This document shows positions 1 to 7,058 of a stretch of DNA of 64,000 nucleotides, in pieces. The notes under the pieces were generated by a model. The model was not told where the DNA came from. It was given only the letters and a program-made list of their open reading frames with translations, and ran no database searches. Position 1 is the stretch's first letter, and each line of letters begins with the position of its first letter. Location: contig CAMBFI010000008.1 in NCBI GenBank assembly GCA_945865935.1, positions 62,001 to 126,000 on the forward strand, read 5' to 3'. The position numbers and the translations under genes were made by a program. This DNA comes from Bordetella parapertussis (GTDB lineage Bacteria; Pseudomonadota; Gammaproteobacteria; Burkholderiales; Burkholderiaceae_B).

Positions 1-2
1 AG

Positions 3-749
3 ATTGGCGTCGGTCGCTTAGCCCATCCTGCTGTGCAGCAGTTCGACCCTAAAGATTTTCCTCCGCTCGATGACGAGAGCGGCACAATCGCACTACGCAC
101 GCGCCGCAGCGATCTTCGCCCTCGGACACCGCGTCAGCGCGATTACCTCAACAACATTCTGAAGCACGACATCACCTTTGGTGTGGGACCTGCGGGCACC
201 GGTAAAACCTGGCTGGCTGTCGCCTGTGCCATTGATGCCATGGAACGTGACACCGTACAGCGCCTGATCCTCACGCGCCCAGCTGTTGAAGCGGGTGAAC
301 GACTGGGTTTTTTGCCCGGAGATCTTGCGCAGAAAGTCGACCCTTATCTGCGGCCGCTCTACGACGCCCTGTACGACCTGATGGGTTTCGAACGGGTCCA
401 ACGTCTTTTCGAGAAACAAACTATTGAGATCGCACCGCTTGCCTATATGCGAGGGCGCACACTGAATCACGCCTTTGTGATCTTGGACGAAGCGCAAAAC
501 ACGACGCCGGAACAGATGAAAATGTTCCTCACTCGCATTGGCTTTGGCAGCAAAGCAGTCATCACGGGCGATCCTTCTCAGGTTGATCTCCCGAAGGGTC
601 ATAAAAGTGGACTCGCACATGCCGTGCAAGTTCTGCAAGACGTGAAGGGCATTGCCATGACCAAGTTCACCAGTAAAGACGTTGTGCGCCACCCTTTAGT
701 TGCCCGCATCGTAGACGCCTATGAGCAAGCCGAACAATCAAACCCTTAA
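3..749 (+). CDS. phoH: PhoH-like ATPase (5' end outside window)
   Basis: Cytoplasmic P-loop ATPase of the PhoH/YbeZ family, whose usual genomic partner is the rRNA-maturation RNase YbeY. The Walker A motif GPAGTGKT lies at about 186-209 and a Walker B-type LDEAQN at about 483-500. The reading frame is open to the first base of the window. A GTG at 33 could be read as a start, but the family normally has an N-terminal KH-like region of about 100 residues, so I treat the gene as 5'-truncated by the window. The 3' end overlaps ybeY by 29 bases, which suggests translational coupling. Confidence 0.93.
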   Translation: MGVGRLAHPAVQQFDPKDFPPLDDESGTIALRTRRSDLRPRTPRQRDYLNNILKHDITFGVGPAGTGKTWLAVACAIDAMERDTVQRLILTRPAVEAGERLGFLPGDLAQKVDPYLRPLYDALYDLMGFERVQRLFEKQTIEIAPLAYMRGRTLNHAFVILDEAQNTTPEQMKMFLTRIGFGSKAVITGDPSQVDLPKGHKSGLAHAVQVLQDVKGIAMTKFTSKDVVRHPLVARIVDAYEQAEQSNP

Positions 750-1212
750 GCTTGCGCTAGCCGTTCAGTACGGCGCAGCCGCAGCGCTTTTACCGCGCTG
801 GCGTATCCGGCGTTGGGTGCAACGCGCGCTGACTGCCGCGCAACAGGACCGGCCATTCGCGTTCTCTGCTTTTACTGTCGTCGTGAGGATAGAAGGTCTC
901 GCCGATGCGCGAATGCTGAATGCGCAATATCGCGGTAAAGATTACGCAACCAATGTTTTAACGTTTGAGTACGGTATCGCCCCTGATGGCAGTGCATCCG
1001 CCGACATCGTGCTTTGCTTGCCGATTATTAAGCAAGAAGCTCGCGCTCAACGTAAAGACTTTCTTTGTCATGCAGCGCATCTCACGATCCACGGAACGCT
1101 GCATGCACTCGGTTATGACCACTTACGCGTTCGCGATACTCAAAAAATGGAAACGCTTGAAATTAAAATTCTCGCCGAAATGGGAATTAGCGACCCTTAT
1201 TACCTAATGTAA
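721..1212 (+). CDS. ybeY: Endoribonuclease YbeY, rRNA maturation factor
   Basis: Single-strand RNA endonuclease that acts in 16S rRNA 3'-end processing and ribosome quality control. The 163-residue protein carries the family zinc motif [11 protein letters not shown] near its C-terminus, with His124, His128 and His134 as the expected metal ligands. The ATG at 721 lies inside the end of phoH, the usual arrangement for this pair. Length and motif position are normal for the family. Confidence 0.96.
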   Translation: MSKPNNQTLKLALAVQYGAAAALLPRWRIRRWVQRALTAAQQDRPFAFSAFTVVVRIEGLADARMLNAQYRGKDYATNVLTFEYGIAPDGSASADIVLCLPIIKQEARAQRKDFLCHAAHLTIHGTLHALGYDHLRVRDTQKMETLEIKILAEMGISDPYYLM

Positions 1213-1303
1213 TGCCAGTACTTACCCCTGATTCGTTTCACGCACGCAACCAAGCGACGACTTTCAGGTTATCCTAAGCGTCCCATCACTCTGTCCCCGG
1301 ACA

Positions 1304-2191
1304 ATGTCAGATCCTTATCCTGCTGCTGAAGCGCCCAGCCCTTCTGCCAAGTCAAACCGCCCCCGCCTGCTAGATCGCCTGCTTTCCTTAATGCGCCGCG
1401 AGCCCGAAGATCGGGAAGGTATTTTGACGGTGCTCGACGCCGCACGCGAACGCAACCTCATCGATGCCGATGCCTACTCCATGTTGAAAGGCACCTTGGC
1501 TGTTGCCGAGCAAACCGCCATGGACGTGATGGTGCCGCGAGGCAGAATGGATATGCTCGACGTCGAGGAGCTCGTCGCAACGCTCATGCCTGAAATCATT
1601 GAGACCGCGCACTCTCGATTCCCCGTATTTGAAGGCAGTCGCGACAACATCATAGGTATTGTGATGACCAAAGACCTGCTGCGTCTGATGGTGACGCCCG
1701 AGCTCTCACTCAAAGACTTTGTGCGTCCTGCAATCTTTATTCCCGAGACAAAACGTTTAAACGTTCTTTTACAAGAATTCAGGCGCAACCGAAATCATTT
1801 GGCGATTGTGATTGATGAACATGGCGGCATCACGGGTTTAGTCACGCTCGAGGATGTGCTGGAGCAAATCGTTGGCTCGATTGAAGACGAGTACGATGTC
1901 GATGGTGAAAAGACTATTTTTTCTGATGGCATACGCGCTTGGCGTATTCTTGCGACCACCGAAATAGAAACGGTCAATGCGGCACTGAAGACTGATCTTC
2001 CTGTGGGCGAATACGATACCGTCGGAGGATGGCTGGCGCACGAACTCGGAAGAATTCCAAAGCGTGGCGACATTCAACAGCACGGCGATTTGCGGTTTGA
2101 AGTCATGCGTGCAGATACGCGACGCGCGCTGTGGCTGCGCGTCAGACAACGCGCTGGCGCAGAATCCGGCCGGGTTACCCAACCATCGTGA
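1304..2191 (+). CDS. corC: CorC/HlyC-type CBS-domain protein
   Basis: A 295-residue soluble protein with a pair of CBS domains (roughly residues 75-195, including the stretch LAIVIDEHGGITGLVTLEDVLE) followed by a C-terminal CorC_HlyC domain (about 210-290). Family members are linked to Mg2+/Co2+ efflux. There is no membrane segment, so it is the short CorC form and not a DUF21 membrane protein. The stop codon shares one base with the lnt start (TGATG), and corC-lnt is a conserved proteobacterial pair. Confidence 0.92.
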   Translation: MSDPYPAAEAPSPSAKSNRPRLLDRLLSLMRREPEDREGILTVLDAARERNLIDADAYSMLKGTLAVAEQTAMDVMVPRGRMDMLDVEELVATLMPEIIETAHSRFPVFEGSRDNIIGIVMTKDLLRLMVTPELSLKDFVRPAIFIPETKRLNVLLQEFRRNRNHLAIVIDEHGGITGLVTLEDVLEQIVGSIEDEYDVDGEKTIFSDGIRAWRILATTEIETVNAALKTDLPVGEYDTVGGWLAHELGRIPKRGDIQQHGDLRFEVMRADTRRALWLRVRQRAGAESGRVTQPS

Positions 2192-3840
2192 TGCAGTGCT
2201 GGCTCAAATGGCGCCTAGCCTTTGGGCTACTCGCTGCGGGTGCATTGCAATCCCTCACCTACGCACCTGACCCGCTTCCTGGTTGGTCCTTAAGCCTGGT
2301 CCAGTTAATCACCATGGCAATACTGGTCGGCTGTATCTGGCGCGCGCCAAGCCCTTTATTCGCCGCGCGTCGTGCTTGGCTCTTTGGCCTTGCACATTTT
2401 GCGATAGGTCTTTACTGGCTCACCATCAGCATGCATGTCTATGGCTTGATGCCCTTGCCTATCGCGATTGCGGCGCTGCTCGCACTGAGCGGTTACCTCT
2501 CGCTCTTTATCGCTCTGGCCGCTTGGCTGACACACCGCTTTAGCTTGGACCCGACCCGCGCACCGCACACGGTCGGACAACCTATTCAGGCGGCACTCGT
2601 TTGGGCCGCGGCATGGACACTAAGCGAGTGGCTGCGCGCAACTTTATTTACAGGCTTTCCCTGGTTAAGTAGTGGCTATGCGCACATAGACAGCTGGTTT
2701 GCACCCTGGGCAAGCATCTTGGGTGTGTACGGCGTGTCTTTCCTAACGGCTTTTGCCGCTGCAGCGATCGCAGGTCTGGTGATGGCGAATCCGCAAAGAC
2801 GCGGTGCGGCTCAGACGCAACATGCGGTGACCGGGGTCATCGCACTCCTGATCAGTTTGAGCGGTTGGGGCCTTGGTCAAATCGATTGGACCCGCCCTGC
2901 TGGTGCGCCCATCGCCTTGCGCTTAGTACAAGGTAACGTCGAACAAGGTCTTAAATTTACGCCGTCTCATTTACAAGACGTGATCGCTCAGCATCTTAGG
3001 CTCGCTCAAACACCAACGCCTGAGGGTAGCCCTGCACCTGCCGCTATTCTTTTGCCCGAGACGGTACTGGCCGTATTTCAGCATCAACTCGCCCCCTCGG
3101 TCTGGCAAGCCTGGATCGATATCGCCAATAAACAATCCGCGACCTTGCTGATGGGCAGTGCACTATTCAACCCATCGGATCACAGCTATACCAACAGCGT
3201 GCTCGGGATCACCGCAGACAGCACGCTTGAGCAAATTCAACGTGCCTCGACTGGCTTACGCTATGACAAACACCACCTCGTTCCCTTCGGTGAGTTCATC
3301 CCCTTCGGTTTTCGCTGGTTCGTCGACCTAATGTCGATTCCGATGGGCGACTTCCATCGAGGCGCCAACCCCCAACCTCCTTTTGTGATCAAAGATCAGC
3401 GCATTGCCGCGAACATTTGCTATGAGGATATCTTTGGTCAAGAGCTGGCTAGTACGATTCAGAACACAACCGACGCCTCTTCGTCTTCAAACGGGGCAAC
3501 GATTCTGGCTAACTTCAGCAACCTGGGTTGGTTTGGGAACTCGTGGGCGCTGCGTCAGCATTGGCAAATGGCACGTATGCGTTCGATCGAGACCTCCCGC
3601 CCGATGGTGCGTGCAACGAACACCGGCACCACCGGTGCGATTAACCAACGGGGCCAAGTGATCGCAGCCTTACCCGCCCATCGTGCAGGAGTGCTCGATG
3701 TCAGTGTCCAGGGCCAACAGGGAATGACTATCTTCGCGCGCGCTGGCGACTGGACGATCTTGTTGTGTTCAATCCTCGTGCTTGGCAGTGCCGCCGTGAT
3801 GCGGTCGCGTCGCCCCCCACGCTCACGCGAAGACTTATGA
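2191..3840 (+). CDS. lnt: Apolipoprotein N-acyltransferase
   Basis: Inner-membrane enzyme that adds the third acyl chain to lipoproteins in the periplasm. The start is placed at the ATG at 2191, which overlaps the corC stop by one base; an upstream in-frame ATG at 2131 lies inside corC and would add 20 arginine-rich residues. The N-terminal half is a series of hydrophobic segments. The C-terminal nitrilase-fold domain has the expected Glu-Lys-Cys triad: Glu290 in LLPETV, Lys360 in YDKHHLVPFGEF and Cys410 in NICYEDIFG. Length 549 residues, normal for the family. The 3' end overlaps the next gene as ATGA. Confidence 0.95.
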   Translation: MQCWLKWRLAFGLLAAGALQSLTYAPDPLPGWSLSLVQLITMAILVGCIWRAPSPLFAARRAWLFGLAHFAIGLYWLTISMHVYGLMPLPIAIAALLALSGYLSLFIALAAWLTHRFSLDPTRAPHTVGQPIQAALVWAAAWTLSEWLRATLFTGFPWLSSGYAHIDSWFAPWASILGVYGVSFLTAFAAAAIAGLVMANPQRRGAAQTQHAVTGVIALLISLSGWGLGQIDWTRPAGAPIALRLVQGNVEQGLKFTPSHLQDVIAQHLRLAQTPTPEGSPAPAAILLPETVLAVFQHQLAPSVWQAWIDIANKQSATLLMGSALFNPSDHSYTNSVLGITADSTLEQIQRASTGLRYDKHHLVPFGEFIPFGFRWFVDLMSIPMGDFHRGANPQPPFVIKDQRIAANICYEDIFGQELASTIQNTTDASSSSNGATILANFSNLGWFGNSWALRQHWQMARMRSIETSRPMVRATNTGTTGAINQRGQVIAALPAHRAGVLDVSVQGQQGMTIFARAGDWTILLCSILVLGSAAVMRSRRPPRSREDL

Positions 3841-4988
3841 GCGCTGTGCATGTGGAAGTCCTTGACCGTATGCTTGGCATTGACGCCAAGCTCTGGGATG
3901 GACTCGTACAGCAAGCGGGTGGCTCCGTCTTAAGCAGCCATGCCTTTTTAAGCGCTTTCGAAGAGTCAGAAAGCGTGTCCATCGAGACGGGCTGGCAGGC
4001 AAAACATCTTATTTTGCGTAACGAGACGGGCGAACTCATCGCCGCGATGCCTCTCTACGCAAAAAGCCACTCCTATGGCGAGTTTGTCTTTGACTGGGCT
4101 TGGGCAGAAGCTTACGAACGCCACGGCTTGAAGTACTACCCAAAGTGGCTCTGCGCGATTCCCTTTACGCCCGTGCCTGGTGCACGGATGCTCTGTGCCC
4201 CCGCGCATCGAACCTTGGCCGCTCAAGCGCTCGTGCAATGGGCTAGGCAGAGCAAGCTGTCCTCCCTGCATGTGCTCTACACCTCTCCAGCAGACCAAGA
4301 GGCGCTTTGTGCGGCTGGATGCATGCCTCGTACCCATACCCAGTTTCATTGGTCCAATAAGGGCTGGCAACACTTCGACGACTTCCTGGGCAGTCTGACC
4401 CAGAGCAAACGTAAAAAAATTCGGGCCGAGCGTCGCAAAGTGAGGGAAGCTGGAATCACCACACGCGTGTTGACCGGTGCAGCAATCGAGCCATCAGACT
4501 GGGATTTTTTCTACCAGTGTTACGCAAACACCTATGCGCAACGAGGCAATCCCCCCTACCTCACCCCTGCGTTTTTTTCTAAGATTGGACAGACACTCTC
4601 CAGCCATTGTGTGTTGGCACTCGCCTATCGGAATGATCAGCCGATCGCGGCATCGCTACTCTGGCTCGATACCGTTGACGGGCAACGTAAGCTCTATGGA
4701 CGTTACTGGGGTGCGCTCGAACACGTTGACTGCCTGCACTTTGAATTGGCGTACTACACCCCGCTTGAGTGGGCACTCTCCCACAACATCGCGGTGATCG
4801 AAGGAGGCGCCCAGGGCGCGCATAAACTTGCGCGCGGCTTCGAGCCAGTGCAGACGCAGTCGGCCCATTGGCTCGCGCACCCAGGATTTGCCGATGCCGT
4901 TGAAAAATTCCTCGAGCAAGAGCGCGCAGGGATTAGCCAGTACGTTGGCGCCCTAAAATCGCCTTTCCGAGACGAAATCGGCGACTGA
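3837..4988 (+). CDS. GNAT-fold acyltransferase, COG3146/DUF482 family
   Basis: A 383-residue protein of the DUF482 'peptidogalycan biosynthesis-like' family, related to FemAB/GNAT acyltransferases. Typical stretches are FDWAWAEAYERHGLKYYPKW in the first half and GRYWGALEHVDCLHFELAYY followed by EGGAQGAHKLARGF in the second. I prefer the ATG at 3837 because it overlaps the lnt stop (ATGA); an in-frame ATG at 3765 lies inside lnt. The true substrate of this family is not settled. Last gene of the phoH-ybeY-corC-lnt run. Confidence 0.85.
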   Translation: MSAVHVEVLDRMLGIDAKLWDGLVQQAGGSVLSSHAFLSAFEESESVSIETGWQAKHLILRNETGELIAAMPLYAKSHSYGEFVFDWAWAEAYERHGLKYYPKWLCAIPFTPVPGARMLCAPAHRTLAAQALVQWARQSKLSSLHVLYTSPADQEALCAAGCMPRTHTQFHWSNKGWQHFDDFLGSLTQSKRKKIRAERRKVREAGITTRVLTGAAIEPSDWDFFYQCYANTYAQRGNPPYLTPAFFSKIGQTLSSHCVLALAYRNDQPIAASLLWLDTVDGQRKLYGRYWGALEHVDCLHFELAYYTPLEWALSHNIAVIEGGAQGAHKLARGFEPVQTQSAHWLAHPGFADAVEKFLEQERAGISQYVGALKSPFRDEIGD

Positions 4989-5014
4989 TCAAGACGTTAC
5001 GCGCGGGCCCGGAC

Positions 5015-5043
5015 TTGCGTTAGAGGCAAAATTTGTGCATAAT
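5015..5043 (+). promoter_or_regulatory. Sigma70-type promoter of the tRNA cluster
   Basis: TTGCGT at 5015-5020 and CATAAT at 5038-5043 are separated by exactly 17 bases and are followed by a GC-rich stretch (CCCG), as is usual for stable-RNA promoters. It lies about 115 bases upstream of tRNA-Ala. Inferred from pattern only. Confidence 0.6.
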
Positions 5044-5156
5044 CCCGTTTCTTCGCTATCGACACACTGCGGGCTGTACGCCGAGTGCCAAAATCGAAGT
5101 CAGTCCCTCCAAAGCGCTTTCAGTTCGGTTCTTTAGTGGTCTGTGCTGAAATTTTT

Positions 5157-5232
<76 letters not shown>

Positions 5233-5258
5233 GTTAAAGCGAAGAATGCATTAGTCCT

Positions 5259-5334
5259 GTCCCCTTCGTCTAGAGGCCTAGGACATCACCCTTTCACGGT
5301 GAGTACAGGGGTTCGAATCCCCTAGGGGACGCCA
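5259..5334 (+). tRNA. tRNA-Glu (anticodon TTC)
   Basis: A 76-base cloverleaf: acceptor GTCCCCT/AGGGGAC, anticodon stem TCACC/GGTGA around loop CTTTCAC (anticodon TTC), T-loop GTTCGAATCC, encoded CCA. It lies 26 bases after tRNA-Ala. Confidence 0.96.
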
Positions 5335-5371
5335 GTTTTCTGGTTTGTTTAGTTCGTCTAGTAACCGCTGC

Positions 5372-5448
5372 GGAGCGGTAGTTCAGTTGGTTAGAATACC
5401 GGCCTGTCACGCCGGGGGTCGCGGGTTCGAGTCCCGTCCGCTCCGCCA
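5372..5448 (+). tRNA. tRNA-Asp (anticodon GTC)
   Basis: A 77-base cloverleaf: acceptor GGAGCGG/CCGCTCC, anticodon stem CCGGC/GCCGG around loop CTGTCAC (anticodon GTC), T-loop GTTCGAGTCC, encoded CCA. It is the last tRNA of the cluster and borders the accessory lanthipeptide locus. Confidence 0.96.
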
Positions 5449-5465
5449 AGTAGTCAATGAATATG

Positions 5466-5485
5466 CGCCTCTCGGGGCGATTTTT
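5466..5485 (+). terminator. Rho-independent terminator after tRNA-Asp
   Basis: Short GC stem CGCCT-CTCG-GGGCG followed by ATTTTTATTTAT, 17 bases after the tRNA-Asp CCA. Confidence 0.6.
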
Positions 5486-5742
5486 ATTTATACATACCCA
5501 AAAGCATACCCAAGAATATGCGCTTGATTTCAAGTCAAGTGAGATTCAACACGATTGCTGGTTGCTTGCAGTACACGGACTGGTCGCGCTTAGCCGCACT
5601 TTTTTGGTCCTAGCGACACCCCACCCCTTTTCGATTTCAGCCAAGCGATACCCACCGTACCCGCACCCCCGTAAATCGACGGCTTCGGTATGCAGACTTA
5701 TGCACTGTATTTTGCTCAAACGAAACTGTTCGGGCGTTAAAA
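5486..5742. other. Non-coding stretch between tRNA terminator and lanthipeptide locus
   Basis: No gene supported on either strand. It contains one copy (5621-5640) of a 20-base sequence that recurs at 6706-6725. The open frames here have no recognisable protein features. Confidence 0.5.
5621..5640. repeat. 20-base direct repeat, copy 1
   Basis: CCACCCCTTTTCGATTTCAG, matching 19 of 20 bases of the copy at 6706-6725. Both copies are intergenic and lie on the same strand around the three downstream precursor genes. Confidence 0.6.
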
Positions 5743-5760
5743 AGCCACCCGAAGGTGGCT
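5743..5760 (-). terminator. Rho-independent terminator after precursor gene A4
   Basis: Read on the minus strand: stem AGCCACC, stable TTCG tetraloop, stem GGTGGCT, then a run of T. It lies about 30 bases after the A4 stop. The same hairpin, identical in stem and loop, recurs after gene A3 at 6174-6191. Confidence 0.85.
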
Positions 5761-5792
5761 ACTACCCGAGTGGGTTACCGGCGCAACAGGAG

Positions 5793-5912
5793 CTAACACC
5801 TGAACACGCATGAGTGTTGGTGTGTTGATCCCCCCTGCGCACCACCCGCAGCCAGCTCGAGCGCCTCATCAGAGACATCCAGCACAACAACTTCATCCAG
5901 TTCAATATTCAT
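5793..5912 (-). CDS. Lanthipeptide precursor A4 (39 aa)
   Basis: Hand-translated small gene, too short for usual gene callers. The leader (24 residues) begins MNIELDEVVVLDVSDE and ends ALELAAGG, nearly identical to three sister genes. The core is AQGGSTHQHSCVFRC, with two Cys plus Ser5, Thr6 and Ser10 as candidates for dehydration and (methyl)lanthionine rings. The double-Gly end of the leader is the usual cleavage site of class II lanthipeptides. The start ATG has AGGAC eight bases upstream. It ends in TAG at 5795-5793, just before a strong terminator. Function is inferred from sister copies, composition and the neighbouring LanM. Confidence 0.85.
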   Translation of the reverse strand: MNIELDEVVVLDVSDEALELAAGGAQGGSTHQHSCVFRC

Positions 5913-6173
5913 TTTGAGTCCTGTGTTATCTAACCCAACCCGATTGGGCTGAGTGCAGGCTTATTTTGCAGGCTAGCTGTCAGAGGCAATGGCAATAACA
6001 AGCATTTTAAGGACGCCTTACTCTTGTAGTCCTTAATGACATCGCTGGATACATAAATATGCGTTATCTGGGCGATGCGAGGGTTTACCTTATCGATTGC
6101 CTCGCTGCCCGTAAGAATCTAGATTGTCTGTGTCCAAATTCACTGCTCGGACGGTTTGATACAGGCGTTAAAA

Positions 6174-6191
6174 AGCCACCCGAAGGTGGCT
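6174..6191 (-). terminator. Rho-independent terminator after precursor gene A3
   Basis: Minus strand AGCCACC-TTCG-GGTGGCT followed by TTTT, about 33 bases beyond the A3 stop. It is a second copy of the A4 terminator, showing that terminator and gene were duplicated together. Confidence 0.85.
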
Positions 6192-6223
6192 AGTACTCAA
6201 ATGGAGTCGTCGGACGGTAATAG

Positions 6224-6352
6224 CTAAGCAACACAGTGAGTTTGAAGGTTGAACCAGCTGACTTGTGCACAAGCTTTCCCACCACCGGCCGCTAACTCCA
6301 GCGCGTCATCGGATACATCCTGACCAACAACCTCTTCAAGTTCAATGTTCAT
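6224..6352 (-). CDS. Lanthipeptide precursor A3 (42 aa)
   Basis: Hand-translated. Leader begins MNIELEEVVGQDVSDD and ends ALELAAGG; core GKACAQVSWFNLQTHCVA. The core has exactly one Ser, one Thr and two Cys, so two thioether rings are possible. The start ATG is preceded by TTGGAG at good distance within a spacer shared with the sister genes. The gene begins 38 bases after the A2 stop, so A2 and A3 are probably cotranscribed, ending at the hairpin at 6174-6191. Confidence 0.88.
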   Translation of the reverse strand: MNIELEEVVGQDVSDDALELAAGGGKACAQVSWFNLQTHCVA

Positions 6353-6358
6353 CGCAGA

Positions 6359-6397
6359 CTCCAAGGTGGGTTACCCGTTAGCAATAATAGTTAACAC
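6359..6397 (-). repeat. Conserved leader-spacer element between A2 and A3
   Basis: On the minus strand it runs from the A2 stop (TGTTAACTATTATTGC) to the ribosome binding site (CCCACCTTGGAG) of A3. Similar elements precede A2 (6522-6557) and A1 (6888-6930), with weaker partial copies after A1, A3 and A4. It seems to be the joint of the tandem duplication units. Confidence 0.6.
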
Positions 6398-6513
6398 TCT
6401 GGGTACCCCCAACAAGTTCTACCAGTAGGTACCCCTTGCGCACCACCCGCAGCCAGCTCCAATGCATCATCAGAGACATCCTGTACAACAACTTCATCAA
6501 GTTCAATTTTCAT
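6391..6513 (-). CDS. Lanthipeptide precursor A2 (40 aa)
   Basis: Hand-translated. Leader begins MKIELDEVVVQDVSDD and ends ALELAAGG; core AQGVPTGRTCWGYPEC. The core has exactly two Thr and two Cys, again enough for two methyllanthionine rings. ATG at 6513 with TTGGAG just upstream. A very good promoter (TTGACA, 18 bases, TATAAA) lies about 75 bases before the start. It probably forms a transcription unit with A3. Confidence 0.88.
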   Translation of the reverse strand: MKIELDEVVVQDVSDDALELAAGGAQGVPTGRTCWGYPEC

Positions 6514-6521
6514 AGCAAACT

Positions 6522-6557
6522 CCAAGGTGGGCTAACGGCGCAACAATGGCTAACACC
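6522..6557 (-). repeat. Conserved leader-spacer element before A2
   Basis: Minus-strand copy of the element described at 6359-6397: TGTTAGCCATTGTTGCGCC followed by CCCACCTTGGAG. Here it is not preceded by a precursor gene but by the A2 promoter, so it is a 5' untranslated region. Confidence 0.55.
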
Positions 6558-6587
6558 AGTTAAAGGCACTTTAAGAAATGCATGTAC

Positions 6588-6617
6588 TTTATAAAACTAC
6601 CGTTTAATAGGTGTCAA
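6588..6617 (-). promoter_or_regulatory. Promoter of precursor genes A2-A3
   Basis: Minus strand: consensus -35 TTGACA (6617-6612), an 18-base spacer and -10 TATAAA (6593-6588). It is the best sigma70 match in the locus and gives the precursors a transcript separate from lanM. Confidence 0.7.
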
Positions 6618-6705
6618 GCAGTACTTCCATTATTTATGTGCAAGTGCAAGAGTTGACTAAGCCACTCGCCCGTAAAAACTTAGATACCCGAGTCATCACC
6701 TCAGC

Positions 6706-6725
6706 CCACCCCTTGTCGATTTCAG
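6706..6725. repeat. 20-base direct repeat, copy 2
   Basis: CCACCCCTTGTCGATTTCAG; one mismatch to the copy at 5621-5640. It lies just downstream of the A1 stop. Confidence 0.6.
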
Positions 6726-6748
6726 AGTATGGTGTCGGTTAGGAATAG

Positions 6749-6880
6749 CTAGCAAGCGGTGCAAGGTTGGGGGCCGATAGTTCCAACGTGCGTTGGGCCG
6801 AGCGCTCGACCACCCGCCGCGAGCTCCAGTGCATCATCCGAGACATCCTGACCAACAACTTCATCCAGTTCGATATTCAT
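6749..6880 (-). CDS. Lanthipeptide precursor A1 (43 aa)
   Basis: Hand-translated; the first precursor after lanM (178 bases from its stop). Leader begins MNIELDEVVGQDVSDD and ends ALELAAGG; core RALGPTHVGTIGPQPCTAC with two Cys and three Thr. ATG at 6880 preceded by CGGAG. The core shares nothing with the other three apart from the Cys and Thr content, while the leader differs by only a few residues. That contrast is the mark of a shared enzyme-binding leader and a diversified product. Confidence 0.88.
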   Translation of the reverse strand: MNIELDEVVGQDVSDDALELAAGGRALGPTHVGTIGPQPCTAC

Positions 6881-6887
6881 AGGAGAC

Positions 6888-6930
6888 TCCGAGGTTAAAT
6901 GTGTTGCCGTTGAGTAATAGCTAACAAGTA
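6888..6930 (-). repeat. Conserved leader-spacer element before A1
   Basis: Minus strand TGTTAGCTATTACTCAACGG followed by AACCTCGGAG. In the sister copies the first part overlaps the stop codon of a preceding precursor, but no precursor can be read upstream here. It may be the scar of a lost gene. Confidence 0.5.
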
Positions 6931-6956
6931 TTTAGTATGTTTAACAATGCAATATA

Positions 6957-6986
6957 TTTATAGCTCTCCTATCTGATTTGCGTAAA
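6957..6986 (-). promoter_or_regulatory. Candidate promoter of precursor gene A1
   Basis: Minus strand TTTACG (6986-6981), 18 bases, TATAAA (6962-6957), about 80 bases before the A1 start. The -35 is weak, so this is tentative. Confidence 0.4.
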
Positions 6987-7058
6987 TAAACACTCTCAAA
7001 GCCTGTAAGCTTTTACGAATAATGCCGGAAACCAGTGTGATTCATCGACTCATCAGCA

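Noticed and set aside
5294-5533. 79-residue minus-strand frame over tRNA-Glu and tRNA-Asp
   Set aside because: It is the well-known false protein read from tRNA genes (GLEPATPGVTGRYSNQLNYRS); the DNA is fully explained by the tRNAs.
5457-5813. 118-residue plus-strand frame after tRNA-Asp, at first thought to be an integrase remnant
   Set aside because: No integrase motif, no ribosome site, and it runs over the tRNA terminator, the A4 terminator and the end of A4.
5743-6930. Repeats in this region as a CRISPR array or REP elements
   Set aside because: The repeated parts are unequal in length and spacing and translate as conserved leaders, ribosome sites and terminators, which explains them.
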